A stretch of 22,167 bases of DNA from Tannerella sp. (GTDB taxonomy: Bacteria > Bacteroidota > Bacteroidia > Bacteroidales > Tannerellaceae), in contig JAISTJ010000198.1 of assembly GCA_031272655.1 (NCBI GenBank), positions 1-22,167 of the forward strand, in the 5' to 3' direction. This document shows, in pieces, positions 6,773 to 14,947 of this stretch (within the stretch, counting starts at the first letter, position 1; the number at the start of each line of letters is the position of its first letter). A program made the translations under genes and the position numbers. A model generated the notes under the pieces. The model was not told the DNA's origin, made no database searches, and saw only the letters and a list, made by a program, of their open reading frames with translations.

Positions 6773-7876
6773 ATGGCAAAGTATATTTATCAACGCGAAA
6801 AGTGGACTGATTTTACTTGGAACGACAAGAAAATCAGCGTTTTATTGGCTGAAGTTCGTAACTTGCAGGGGCGGCTTTTGGGCAAAATGACTTCGCTCGG
6901 CTTTGGTTATCAGGAAGAGGCAACACTCGAAAATATCACGCTTGATGTTTTGAAATCCTCTGAAATTGAGGGCGAAAAATTGAATCGCCAGCAAGTCCGC
7001 TCATCTATTGCCCGCCGACTTGGGCTTGACGTAGCCGGACTTGTAAATTCTGCCCGCAACATTGACGGAATTGTAGAGATGATGCTTGACGCAACACAAC
7101 GTTACGAAAATCCATTGACTGAGGAACGGCTGTTTGGCTGGCACGGCGCGTTGTTTCCGACAGGTCGCAGCGGATTGTACGCCATTGAGGTTGCAAAGTA
7201 CAGGACAGGCGAGATGCAAGTGGTTTCAGGTGGATTTGGACACGAAAAAATTCACTATGAAGCGGTTTTAGCAAAAGATGTCAAAGCCGAAATGGACAAA
7301 TTCTTACAATGGCTCAATACCGACAATTCGCAAGACAGCGTAATAAAAGCCGCAATCGCACATTTGTGGTTTGTAACAATCCACCCGTTTGATGATGGCA
7401 ATGGGCGTATTGCCCGTACAATTTGCGATATGCTGCTTGCCCGCAGCGATGAAAGCAAACAGCGGTTTTACAGCATGTCGGCACAAATCAACAAAGAACG
7501 CAAAAAATATTACGCAGCAATAGAAAAAACACAACACAGAACAGACGACAGCGACATAACTATATGGCTTGAATGGTTTTTGAATTGTTTGAAAAATGCG
7601 ATGAATGCATCGGAAAAGATTTTGCAGAGCGTTTTACAAAAAGCGGAATTTTGGAATAAAAATGCACGATTATTAATTAATGACAGACAAAAACTGATCC
7701 TCGACAAACTGCTTGACGGCGATTTTGTCGGCAAACTGCAATCTTCAAAATGGGCAAAAATCTGTAACTGTTCGCAGGATACGGCTATTCGCGATATAAA
7801 AGATTTGATAGGGAAAAGTATCCTGCGACAAGAAGCAGGCGGCGGACGCAGCACAAATTACGAACTGAATATGTAA
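6773..7876 (+). CDS. Fic-domain protein, class II, with DUF4172 and winged helix
   Basis: A 367-residue Fic protein, expected to transfer AMP or another phosphate-containing group to a protein target. Order of domains: an N-terminal DUF4172-like helical region (about 1-90), the Fic core (about 100-270) and a C-terminal winged helix (about 300-365). The active-site motif is complete: HPFDDGNGRIAR at 204-215, with His204, Asn210 and the Arg residues. An inhibitory motif of the form S/T-x-x-x-E-G is present N-terminal to the core (Ser62 to Glu66-Gly67), which marks class II Fic proteins that block their own ATP site through this glutamate. So it should be active but self-inhibited. No antitoxin-like small ORF is adjacent, consistent with built-in inhibition. 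Target unknown. It stands alone with its own promoter in an accessory patch. Confidence 0.92.
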   Translation: MAKYIYQREKWTDFTWNDKKISVLLAEVRNLQGRLLGKMTSLGFGYQEEATLENITLDVLKSSEIEGEKLNRQQVRSSIARRLGLDVAGLVNSARNIDGIVEMMLDATQRYENPLTEERLFGWHGALFPTGRSGLYAIEVAKYRTGEMQVVSGGFGHEKIHYEAVLAKDVKAEMDKFLQWLNTDNSQDSVIKAAIAHLWFVTIHPFDDGNGRIARTICDMLLARSDESKQRFYSMSAQINKERKKYYAAIEKTQHRTDDSDITIWLEWFLNCLKNAMNASEKILQSVLQKAEFWNKNARLLINDRQKLILDKLLDGDFVGKLQSSKWAKICNCSQDTAIRDIKDLIGKSILRQEAGGGRSTNYELNM

Positions 7877-8034
7877 AATGGCGGAAATAAAGCAACGATA
7901 CGGATAAATTGTATGCACAAAATTCTCACAAGTGATAAACTTTTTGTACCTTTACGGCGGAAATATTACTTATATTTTCGCCAAAATCATCATATTTTCT
8001 ATACACAAAGCATTAAAAATCAACAACAAACAGC

Positions 8035-9801
8035 ATGAAACATTTTACATTTCTTTTGGGAGCGGCTTTGGCGGTCTGGGCTTCGGGATGTCGCGTTGAA
8101 AGCGAGCAGGTTGAGGATGTTCGCACTTTTTGCAATCCGATTAATATCAGTTATCGTTTTTGCCTCGACGAACCTTCGCGGCGGGAAGCGGCTGATCCTT
8201 CGATCGTTTTGTACAAGGACGAATACTGGCTTTTTCTTTCCAAATCGGGAGGATATTTTCATTCTAAAGACCTAATAAACTGGGATTTAGTTACTACCGA
8301 AGATTTGCCGGTTGAGAGCTACGCGCCGACGGCGGTTGTCATCAATGACGAACTTTATTTCATCACTTCCGGCGATACGAGGCTGTTTAAGACCTCAGAC
8401 CCGCTTTCGGGCAAATGGCAATTTGTTACCGAGATACCTGTAACCCAATGGGATCCGATGCTTTTTGCCGACGATGACGGCAGGGTTTATTTCTACTGGG
8501 GATGCAGTAACAACGAACCGATACGCGGCGTAGAGCTTGACAAAACTACTTTTCAGCCTCTTGGAGAGCCTGTTGCGCTGATTCATCATCATTCGGGAAA
8601 ATACGGATGGGAAAGGACGGGAGACTATAATGACGGTGTGCTGGAGCCTCTTCCGGGCGCGGTTACCGAGGGACGGCTTGACGCTAACGGCGAAAAGAAG
8701 AACTATAACGAAGGGGCTTGGATGAATAAACGCGACGGCAGGTACTATCTGCAGTACGCCACTCCCGGAACCGAGTTCAAGAGCTACAACGATGCCGTTT
8801 ATGTATCTGGCAAACCGCTCGGACCCTATACAGTCAGCCGCGTCAATCCCTTCGCTTACAAGCCCGAAGGTTTTGCCAACGGCGCGGGACACGGCAGCAC
8901 ATTTCAGGACAGGTACGGCAACTACTGGCACATAGGAACTGTTACCATCGCCCGCAAACACATGTTTGAACGCCGTCTTTCCATTTTTCCGGTCTGCTTC
9001 GACGCCGACGGCTACATGTCGGCCTGTACAAGTTTCGGGGATTATCCTTTCATTGTTCCGGACGGGAAAGTCGAAGAAGTACGCACCCTTTCTGCCGGAT
9101 GGATGCTGCTTTCATATAACAAACCGGCTGTAACTTCCTCTTATATAGATGGTTACGAAGCCGCAAATGCTTTAAACGAAGATATCCGCAGCTATTGGAG
9201 CGCCCGGACAGGCGACAAAGGCGAGTTTATAAGCATTGATTTGGAACAAGTTGCAACAATCCATGCCATTCAAATCAACTTTGCAGAACATAACACAACA
9301 CAGCTCGGTCGCCGCGAAGGTCTGGCACATCAGTATATTCTTGATTGTTCCGTTGATGGGGATAATTGGGTCGTTTTATCCGATAAATCCCAAAGTATCA
9401 ATGATTTACCGCACGATTACATACAGTTGGAGAAGCCTGTCAAAGCTCGTTATGTCCGTTTGACGAACATTCGTATGCCGGACGGGTGTTTTGCGTTGTC
9501 GGGTCTAAGGGTGTTCGGTTTGGCCGGCGGCAAGAAACCACAGGCAGTCAAAAACCTTACAGTTCAGCGACTTGACGACCGCAGGGCAGCCCGCCTTACA
9601 TGGGACAAATCGCCCGACGCAACAGGTTACAATATCCGTTTCGGCATTCAGCCCGACAAGCTGTATCAGAGCTACATGGTTTACGGCGACACGGCGACTG
9701 TAACCATCCGCAGCCTGAACGCCGACGAACAGTACCACTTCTCCATAGAAGCTTTCAACGAAAGCGGAATTACGCCGCCGGTTTTGTCTAAAATACGATA
9801 A
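8035..9801 (+). CDS. GH43-type glycosidase lipoprotein with discoidin and FnIII domains
   Basis: A 588-residue exported protein. Residues 1-19 form a lipoprotein signal with lipobox ASGC (Cys19). The five-bladed propeller typical of GH43 spans about 30-345, with candidate catalytic residues Asp54 (base, in AADPS), Asp140 (pKa modulator, in WDPMLF) and Glu226 (acid, in NEGAWM). A discoidin/F5-8-type carbohydrate-binding domain follows (about 355-497), then an FnIII domain (about 503-588). It probably acts on arabinose-, xylose- or galactose-containing glycans at the cell surface; the subfamily cannot be decided by eye. No SusCD pair is near. A weak -7-like TACCTTTA at 7947-7954 lies about 80 nt before the ATG. 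Gene 158 bp after fic and 88 bp before the oxidoreductase, which has its own promoter. Confidence 0.83.
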   Translation: MKHFTFLLGAALAVWASGCRVESEQVEDVRTFCNPINISYRFCLDEPSRREAADPSIVLYKDEYWLFLSKSGGYFHSKDLINWDLVTTEDLPVESYAPTAVVINDELYFITSGDTRLFKTSDPLSGKWQFVTEIPVTQWDPMLFADDDGRVYFYWGCSNNEPIRGVELDKTTFQPLGEPVALIHHHSGKYGWERTGDYNDGVLEPLPGAVTEGRLDANGEKKNYNEGAWMNKRDGRYYLQYATPGTEFKSYNDAVYVSGKPLGPYTVSRVNPFAYKPEGFANGAGHGSTFQDRYGNYWHIGTVTIARKHMFERRLSIFPVCFDADGYMSACTSFGDYPFIVPDGKVEEVRTLSAGWMLLSYNKPAVTSSYIDGYEAANALNEDIRSYWSARTGDKGEFISIDLEQVATIHAIQINFAEHNTTQLGRREGLAHQYILDCSVDGDNWVVLSDKSQSINDLPHDYIQLEKPVKARYVRLTNIRMPDGCFALSGLRVFGLAGGKKPQAVKNLTVQRLDDRRAARLTWDKSPDATGYNIRFGIQPDKLYQSYMVYGDTATVTIRSLNADEQYHFSIEAFNESGITPPVLSKIR

Positions 9802-9838
9802 AAATAAAAATTTTTTTAGGATTTATAAAAATAAAGAT

Positions 9839-9846
9839 TATCTTTG
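9839..9846 (+). promoter_or_regulatory. -7 element upstream of the Gfo/Idh/MocA gene
   Basis: TATCTTTG matches TAnnTTTG exactly and ends 43 nt before the ATG at 9890. The -33 position shows no good TTG, only a T-rich run. Confidence 0.6.
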
Positions 9847-9889
9847 CAGCGATAATTACTAATTTTTACTTTTTGATTACTGAAATATC

Positions 9890-11179
9890 ATGATTAAAGA
9901 AGAGAAAATCCTTTCCCGGAGGCAGTTTCTGGGCAGAAGTATTGCGGCTGCGGCTGCATTCACAATCGTTCCGCGTAACGTACTTGGCGGAGCGGGATTT
10001 ATGGCTCCGAGCGACGAAATCACGCTTGGTTTCATAGGAGTAGGTATCCAGGGTCGCGGTCTGGCGAGCAATTTTGTCAGCCGCGCACGGATAGTAGCAG
10101 GGTCGGACGTTTTTTCAACGAAAGCCGACAAGTTCAAAGCCGACGTCGAAGCGGCATACGCCAAGGCAGGTAAGGAAAACAAGGGCATCAAGCTCTACAA
10201 GGATTTCCGCGACCTGCTTAAGCAGAAAGACATTGACGCTGTGGTGATTGCCACTCCCGACCATTGGCATGCCATTCAGGTCATTGAGGCAGCTAAGGCG
10301 GGAAAAGATGTTTACTGCGAAAAGCCTTATTCCCACAGTATTGAGGAAGGGCGACTGATGGTGCAAGCGATAGAAAAGTATCAACGCATCAATCAGACCG
10401 GCAACATGCAGCGCTCATGGAAGATCTTCCGCGACGCATGCCAGCTTGTCCGTAACGGGCATATCGGCGACATCACCGAAGTGAAGGTCTGCTGCGGACC
10501 GCCCCCAAAAGCTTACGACCTCAAAGGCGACCCCCGTCCGAAAGAGATTGATTGGGATATGTGGATCGGGCCGGCTGTTTACAACGATTACAGCGCAGTT
10601 TTAGCGCCGCCGGTTGAGAAGACGCATTTTCCCGACTGGAGGAACTACAAGGAGTATGGCAACGGCATGACAGCCGACTGGGGCGCACACATGTTCGACA
10701 TCGCACAATGGGGTCTCGGCATGGACGACAGCGGTCCGATAGCCATTGAGCCGCCCGTCAATCAGACGCCACTCACGTTCTACTATGCCAACGGCGTCCG
10801 TATGACGCATGAAGACTTCGGACGCGGCTATGCGGTTCGTTTCATCGGCACAAAAGGCGTGATTGACATTAGCCGCGGCTTCTTTGAGACACTTCCCGCC
10901 AACCTGAAAGACCATGAGTGGGGCGAAAACGAAATCAAACTGTACGAGAGCAACGACCACTACGATAACTTCATCGAAGGCATACGCACCCGCAAGCAGA
11001 CTATCTGCACCGCCGAGATAGGCCATCGCACCGCTACCGTTTGCCATCTTGCAAACATCGGCTACGAGCTGAAACGCCCGCTTAAATGGAATCCTGCCAA
11101 AGAGGAGTTTATCGGCGACGATGAGGCCAACTTGCTGAGGTCTGGGTATTTACGGAAGCCTTGGAAGATGGCTATTTAG
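9890..11179 (+). CDS. Tat-exported Gfo/Idh/MocA family oxidoreductase
   Basis: A 429-residue NAD(P)-dependent oxidoreductase-type protein. The N terminus carries a twin-arginine signal (SRRQFLGRS, residues 9-17) followed by an Ala-rich hydrophobic stretch, so it should leave the cytoplasm folded, with its cofactor already bound. The Rossmann glycine motif GFIGVGIQGRG lies at about 47-57 and the family's EKP motif (YCEKPYSHS) at about 143-151. The C-terminal alpha/beta half contains DWGAHMFDIAQWGL, common in Bacteroidales members. Substrate unknown; related exported proteins include GH109-type glycosidases that use bound NAD, so a glycosidase-like redox mechanism is possible. It follows the GH43 gene and may act on released sugars, though it has its own -7 element. 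The stop lies at the start of a heptamer array. Confidence 0.88.
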   Translation: MIKEEKILSRRQFLGRSIAAAAAFTIVPRNVLGGAGFMAPSDEITLGFIGVGIQGRGLASNFVSRARIVAGSDVFSTKADKFKADVEAAYAKAGKENKGIKLYKDFRDLLKQKDIDAVVIATPDHWHAIQVIEAAKAGKDVYCEKPYSHSIEEGRLMVQAIEKYQRINQTGNMQRSWKIFRDACQLVRNGHIGDITEVKVCCGPPPKAYDLKGDPRPKEIDWDMWIGPAVYNDYSAVLAPPVEKTHFPDWRNYKEYGNGMTADWGAHMFDIAQWGLGMDDSGPIAIEPPVNQTPLTFYYANGVRMTHEDFGRGYAVRFIGTKGVIDISRGFFETLPANLKDHEWGENEIKLYESNDHYDNFIEGIRTRKQTICTAEIGHRTATVCHLANIGYELKRPLKWNPAKEEFIGDDEANLLRSGYLRKPWKMAI

Positions 11180-11250
11180 AGATTTTAGATTTTAGATTTT
11201 AGATTTTAGATTTTAGATTTTAGATTTTAGATTTTAGATTTTAGATTTTT
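11175..11250 (+). repeat. Tandem heptamer array C
   Basis: Nine perfect copies of ATTTTAG from 11182 to 11244, preceded by TTTAGAG at 11175-11181 in the same register and followed by a partial unit. The stop codon TAG of the oxidoreductase (11177-11179) is within the first, imperfect unit. The reverse complement of the unit, CTAAAAT, occurs in the array at 20803-20858. Confidence 0.97.
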
Positions 11251-11254
11251 TTCC

Positions 11255-11325
11255 GGATTGCTTCAGGCTACGCCTTCGCATTGACGGGACTTGATATAAC
11301 GTCATTGCGAGGAACGAAGCAATCT
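11255..11325. repeat. Inverted pair of REP-like elements
   Basis: A minus-orientation copy at 11255-11286 faces a plus-orientation copy at 11300-11325. GATTGCTTC (11256-11264) pairs exactly with GAAGCAATC (11316-11324), and GCATTGACG (11278-11286) pairs with CGTCATTGC (11300-11308) with one mismatch. RNA from either strand could form a long hairpin, so it may act as a terminator or mRNA stabiliser after the oxidoreductase gene; no T tract follows directly, so this is inferred. Confidence 0.8.
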
Positions 11326-11328
11326 ACT

Positions 11329-11362
11329 AAATTAAAAGTTAATAATTAAGAAATAAGAGTTT
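11329..11362 (+). repeat. Degenerate heptamer array in front of the DUF1097 gene
   Basis: Successive 7-mers AAATTAA, AAGTTAA, TAATTAA, GAAATAA and GAGTTTA (11329-11363) keep a 7-bp period through the shared TAA. The last unit runs into the ATG at 11363. It is weaker than the other arrays and AT-richness could explain part of it. Confidence 0.5.
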
Positions 11363-11881
11363 ATGAAGAAAACAATTTTTGCTGCAGGCTCGGCTTGGAC
11401 AGCGTTTTTAGCGTTTATTATTGTCATTATTGACCAGTTACTCAAGGGCTATATGCCGTTTGGAAATGTCATTGGTTTCACTTACGTAGCGTTCGTTGCG
11501 TGGGCAGTCTATTTCTATTCGGGATGTACCCTCAAAGGCGGCATCCGCGCATTTCTCGGCTGGATTATCGGGATAGGATTTTCTATCGGTATAGTCAAGA
11601 TTGCCGGATTATTCGCGTGTACGCCGTTCTTTAGCGTGCCAATCGCCGTATTCATCGTAGTTTTCCTTGTGCTTTACCTCGAAAAAGTGCCTTGGATAGA
11701 CCTTATTCCGGCAATGTTCGTCGCTTCGGGCACATACTTCGGAATGATAAACTACGTCGCTCCGGGCGATTTGGTTAATTGCGCTTACGTAGAAATAGTT
11801 TACGGCTTCATCGGCTTCCTCTTCGGTTGGATTACAATCACAGGCAAGGATTACATTGCAAAGGCGCTTTCGAAGAAGTAA
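11363..11881 (+). CDS. DUF1097-like inner-membrane protein
   Basis: A 172-residue hydrophobic protein with five to six predicted membrane segments, at about residues 7-27, 35-52, 59-83, 86-104 and 134-160. The order SGCTLKGGIRAFLGWIIG after a membrane segment, and the later PAMFVASGTYFG and FGW, resemble the DUF1097 family (E. coli YcdZ), of unknown function and possibly transport-related. No signal for a soluble domain. It has no visible -7 element of its own close to the start; the upstream region is the REP-like pair and a degenerate heptamer array. glgB begins 7 bp after its stop, so they are probably co-transcribed. Family assignment by eye, moderate confidence. Confidence 0.65.
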   Translation: MKKTIFAAGSAWTAFLAFIIVIIDQLLKGYMPFGNVIGFTYVAFVAWAVYFYSGCTLKGGIRAFLGWIIGIGFSIGIVKIAGLFACTPFFSVPIAVFIVVFLVLYLEKVPWIDLIPAMFVASGTYFGMINYVAPGDLVNCAYVEIVYGFIGFLFGWITITGKDYIAKALSKK

Positions 11882-11888
11882 ACAAACT

Positions 11889-13901
11889 ATGAGTGGCAAG
11901 ACGCTTGAATTAATCAGGGATGACCCGTGGCTTGAGCCATACAGGCACGCTATTGAAGGCAGGCATTTTCATGTGAAAGAGAAGGAAAGGGAGATCACCC
12001 AAAACGGCGCTCTCACTTTGTCCGACTTCGCTTCAGGGTACTTGTATTTCGGCCTGCATCATACTGCGGACGGATGGGTTTTCCGTGAATGGGCGCCAAA
12101 CGCCACAGCCATTTATATTACAGGCGATTTCAACGGTTGGCAAAAGGACGAAGCATACAGGCTGAAGCCTTCGGGCAACGGCAACTGGGAGATACATCTT
12201 CCGGAAGAATGGCTTCATCACTTGGATTTGTACAAGCTGATAGTAGAATGGGAAGGCGGTTCGGGAGAACGCATTCCGGCATGGTGCCGCCGCGTGGTGC
12301 AGGATGAACGCACAAAGATATTTTCTGCACAGGTATGGCGACCTGAAAATCCTTATGTGTTCGGGACAAACGTGTTTGTCCCGAACACATCCCCGTTGCT
12401 CATTTACGAATGCCATACCGGCATGGCGACACAGGAAGAGAAGATCGGGTCGTATGACGAGTTTCGCACCAACATACTGCCGCGGATAGCAAAGCTTGGC
12501 TATAACGCCATCCAGATCATGGCCATTCAGGAACATCCTTATTATGGCTCTTTCGGGTACCATGTGAGCAGTTTTTTTGCGGCTTCATCGCGTTTCGGGA
12601 CGCCTGACGAACTGAAACACCTGATAGACGATGCGCATAAACTCGGCATAGCGGTGATTATGGATATCGTTCACAGTCATGCAGTTAAAAACGAAACAGA
12701 AGGCCTTGGACGCTTTGACGGAACTGACTACCAGTACTTCCACTCCGGCGCACGTCGCGAACACCCTGCATGGGATTCGCTTTGCTTCAATTACGGCAAG
12801 AACGAAGTGCTTCATTTCCTGCTGTCTAACTGCAAGTTTTGGCTTGAAGAGTACCATTTTGACGGTTTCCGCTTCGACGGCGTAACGTCAATGCTTTATT
12901 TAAGTCATGGTCTCGGCGAAAGTTTCACCAACTACGGCGATTATTACAACGGGCATCAGGACGACGACGCCATTGCATATTTAAGTCTGGCTAACAAGCT
13001 GATACACGAAGTAAACAGCCACGCAATAACTGTTGCAGAGGAAGTTAGCGGTATGCCCGGACTTGCGGTGAAGTTTTCAAAAGGCGGTTACGGGTTTGAT
13101 TACCGGATGGCGATGAATATTCCCGATTTCTGGATCAAGACGCTAAAAGAAAAGAAAGACGAGGACTGGCGGCCGTCGTCTATCTGGTGGGAAACGACTA
13201 ACAGGCGCGCCGATGAGAAGACCGTCAGCTATGCCGAAAGCCACGATCAGGCGCTTGTGGGCGATAAAACAATCATTTTCTGGCTGATTGACGCCGACAT
13301 GTATTGGCACATGCAGGTTGATGACAGGAATTTTGCCGTCGAGCGCGGCCTGGCTCTCCACAAGATGATCCGCTTGGTAACGGCAACGACTATCAACGGC
13401 GGCTATCTCAACTTTATGGGCAACGAGTTCGGGCATCCCGAATGGATTGACTTTCCCCGCGAAGGGAACGGATGGTCTTGCAAATATGCCCGCAGACAAT
13501 GGTATCTTGCTGATAATGAGAATCTTAAATATCATTTTTTAGAACATTTCGATTCTCAAATGCTTAAGCTTATTTGCAGCGTCAAAAACTTTCAAAATAC
13601 TGCTATCCAGAAAATATGGGATAACGACAACGACCAGATCCTTGCATACATGCGGAAAGATCTGCTGTTTGTGTTCAATTTTAACCCCTTGCAATCGTTC
13701 ACCGACTATGGTTTCCTTGTGCCTCACGGCAAGTACAAGGTCGTTTTGAACACCGACGACAAACTTTTTGGCGGAAACGGGATAAACGACGATTCGGTGG
13801 AGCATTTCACCCTGTCCGACCCGCTGTACGAAAGCCAACGCAAGGGATGGCTAAAACTGTATATTCCGGCGCGTTCGGCGCTCGTTTTAAAATCATTATG
13901 A
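11889..13901 (+). CDS. glgB: 1,4-alpha-glucan branching enzyme, GH13_8 type
   Basis: A 670-residue enzyme that cuts an alpha-1,4 glucan and rejoins the piece by an alpha-1,6 bond, making branched glycogen. It has an N-terminal CBM48 module (about 50-150, with REWAPNA and ITGDFNGW), a GH13 barrel, and a C-terminal beta domain. Catalytic signatures: nucleophile Asp330 in FRFDGV, acid Glu384 in AEEVSG, and the ESHDQ segment near residue 455. The long pattern of AIQEHPYYGSFGYHV and the GVTSMLY segment match the eukaryote-like subfamily GH13_8 rather than the E. coli-like GH13_9. The start at 11889 gives the usual N terminus; an in-frame ATG-like extension to 11856 would overlap the upstream gene. 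manA follows after 3 bp. Confidence 0.93.
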   Translation: MSGKTLELIRDDPWLEPYRHAIEGRHFHVKEKEREITQNGALTLSDFASGYLYFGLHHTADGWVFREWAPNATAIYITGDFNGWQKDEAYRLKPSGNGNWEIHLPEEWLHHLDLYKLIVEWEGGSGERIPAWCRRVVQDERTKIFSAQVWRPENPYVFGTNVFVPNTSPLLIYECHTGMATQEEKIGSYDEFRTNILPRIAKLGYNAIQIMAIQEHPYYGSFGYHVSSFFAASSRFGTPDELKHLIDDAHKLGIAVIMDIVHSHAVKNETEGLGRFDGTDYQYFHSGARREHPAWDSLCFNYGKNEVLHFLLSNCKFWLEEYHFDGFRFDGVTSMLYLSHGLGESFTNYGDYYNGHQDDDAIAYLSLANKLIHEVNSHAITVAEEVSGMPGLAVKFSKGGYGFDYRMAMNIPDFWIKTLKEKKDEDWRPSSIWWETTNRRADEKTVSYAESHDQALVGDKTIIFWLIDADMYWHMQVDDRNFAVERGLALHKMIRLVTATTINGGYLNFMGNEFGHPEWIDFPREGNGWSCKYARRQWYLADNENLKYHFLEHFDSQMLKLICSVKNFQNTAIQKIWDNDNDQILAYMRKDLLFVFNFNPLQSFTDYGFLVPHGKYKVVLNTDDKLFGGNGINDDSVEHFTLSDPLYESQRKGWLKLYIPARSALVLKSL

Positions 13902-13904
13902 CTT

Positions 13905-14885
13905 ATGACACTTTATCCGCTGATATTCAAACCGATATTTAAAGAACTTATATGGGGAGGCGCTGATATTCTGCCTTTTAAAGGTTTCGACAAGGACGAC
14001 GCCCGTAAAATCGGCGAAAGTTGGGAAATTTCGCACGTGAGCGATAACTTTTCGGTTGTGGCTAACGGAAGCCTTGAGGGTCAGACAATTGACGATCTGA
14101 TACATACTTTTGGCGCCCGGCTGCTCGGGAAAAAAGTCCTCAATCAGTCGGGACTAATTTTCCCGCTGTTAATCAAGTTTATAGACGCACGCGACAACCT
14201 GTCTGTGCAAGTGCATCCCAACGATAAGCTTGCCCGCAAAAGGCACAACTCTTTCGGCAAAACCGAGATGTGGTATGTTGTCAATGCTGCGCCTGACGCC
14301 GTTTTGTACAGCGGTTTCTCGCATCCGGTTACGGCAGAAGAATATGTGCAAAGAGTTGAGAATGACACACTTATGGAAGTTCTTAACAAATATAAAGTTA
14401 AAACTGGGGATGTATTTTTCCTGCCTGCAGGGCGGGTTCACGCTATCGGCGCAGGGTGCTTTATAGCTGAAATTCAGCAGACAAGCGATATTACTTATCG
14501 CATTTACGACTACAACCGCAAAGATGCCGCCGGCAATACGCGTGAATTGCACACCGACTCTGCCGTTGAAGCCATTGATTATAGCTGTTACCCTGACTGT
14601 CAGACACATTACACTTCAGCCGTCAATGAAGCCGTCCTATTGGCGAGTTGTAAGTATTTTACTACCAACCTTTTAGACCGAAACAAACCTCTTCGGCGCA
14701 ACCTGTCGGATCTTGATTCGTTTGTTATTTATATATGTACGCGAGGCTCTGCGCTCATTAAAGACAATAACGGTTTTGAAATAGCTGTTAATCAAGGATA
14801 TACAGCATTAATTCCGGCAGAAATATCGGAAATTACGATAACGCCCTCCGATCAAGCTGTGTTGCTCGAAACGTACATTTTTTGA
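13905..14885 (+). CDS. manA: Class I mannose-6-phosphate isomerase
   Basis: A 326-residue zinc enzyme that interconverts mannose 6-phosphate and fructose 6-phosphate. The cupin-type zinc site is visible: Gln102 and His104 in VQVHPND, Glu121 in KTEMWYVV and His179 in LPAGRVHAIGAG. GGADILPFKG and KIGESWEISH near the N terminus are also family signatures. Length corresponds to the short Bacillus-type class I isomerase. It starts 3 bp after glgB, so the two are co-transcribed; this couples mannose or mannan use, or GDP-mannose supply, with glycogen metabolism. Stop at 14883-14885 is followed by a promoter for the next unit. Confidence 0.92.
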   Translation: MTLYPLIFKPIFKELIWGGADILPFKGFDKDDARKIGESWEISHVSDNFSVVANGSLEGQTIDDLIHTFGARLLGKKVLNQSGLIFPLLIKFIDARDNLSVQVHPNDKLARKRHNSFGKTEMWYVVNAAPDAVLYSGFSHPVTAEEYVQRVENDTLMEVLNKYKVKTGDVFFLPAGRVHAIGAGCFIAEIQQTSDITYRIYDYNRKDAAGNTRELHTDSAVEAIDYSCYPDCQTHYTSAVNEAVLLASCKYFTTNLLDRNKPLRRNLSDLDSFVIYICTRGSALIKDNNGFEIAVNQGYTALIPAEISEITITPSDQAVLLETYIF

Positions 14886-14892
14886 CATATTG

Positions 14893-14924
14893 TTTGGATA
14901 TTTCGGAAAGAAGTTATACTTTTG
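14893..14924 (+). promoter_or_regulatory. Promoter of the lipoprotein-GldB-HAD unit
   Basis: TTTG at 14893-14896 and TACTTTTG at 14917-14924, 20 nt apart, fit the Bacteroidetes consensus. The -7 element ends 23 nt before the ATG at 14948. Confidence 0.75.
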
Positions 14925-14947
14925 CACCTGATTTAAATTAACAAATT

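Noticed and set aside
5226..7876. New toxin-antitoxin or defence system formed by the ATPase and Fic genes
   Set aside because: The genes are divergent, 410 bp apart, each with its own promoter, and each is known as a stand-alone gene in Bacteroidales; no direct link is visible.
8395..8961. Long minus-strand open frame (188 codons) inside the GH43 gene
   Set aside because: It is antisense to a well-supported GH43 domain, has no recognisable motif or promoter, and is explained by codon bias of the plus-strand gene.
12033..12563. Long minus-strand open frame (176 codons) inside glgB
   Set aside because: Antisense shadow of conserved glgB sequence, without promoter or family resemblance.
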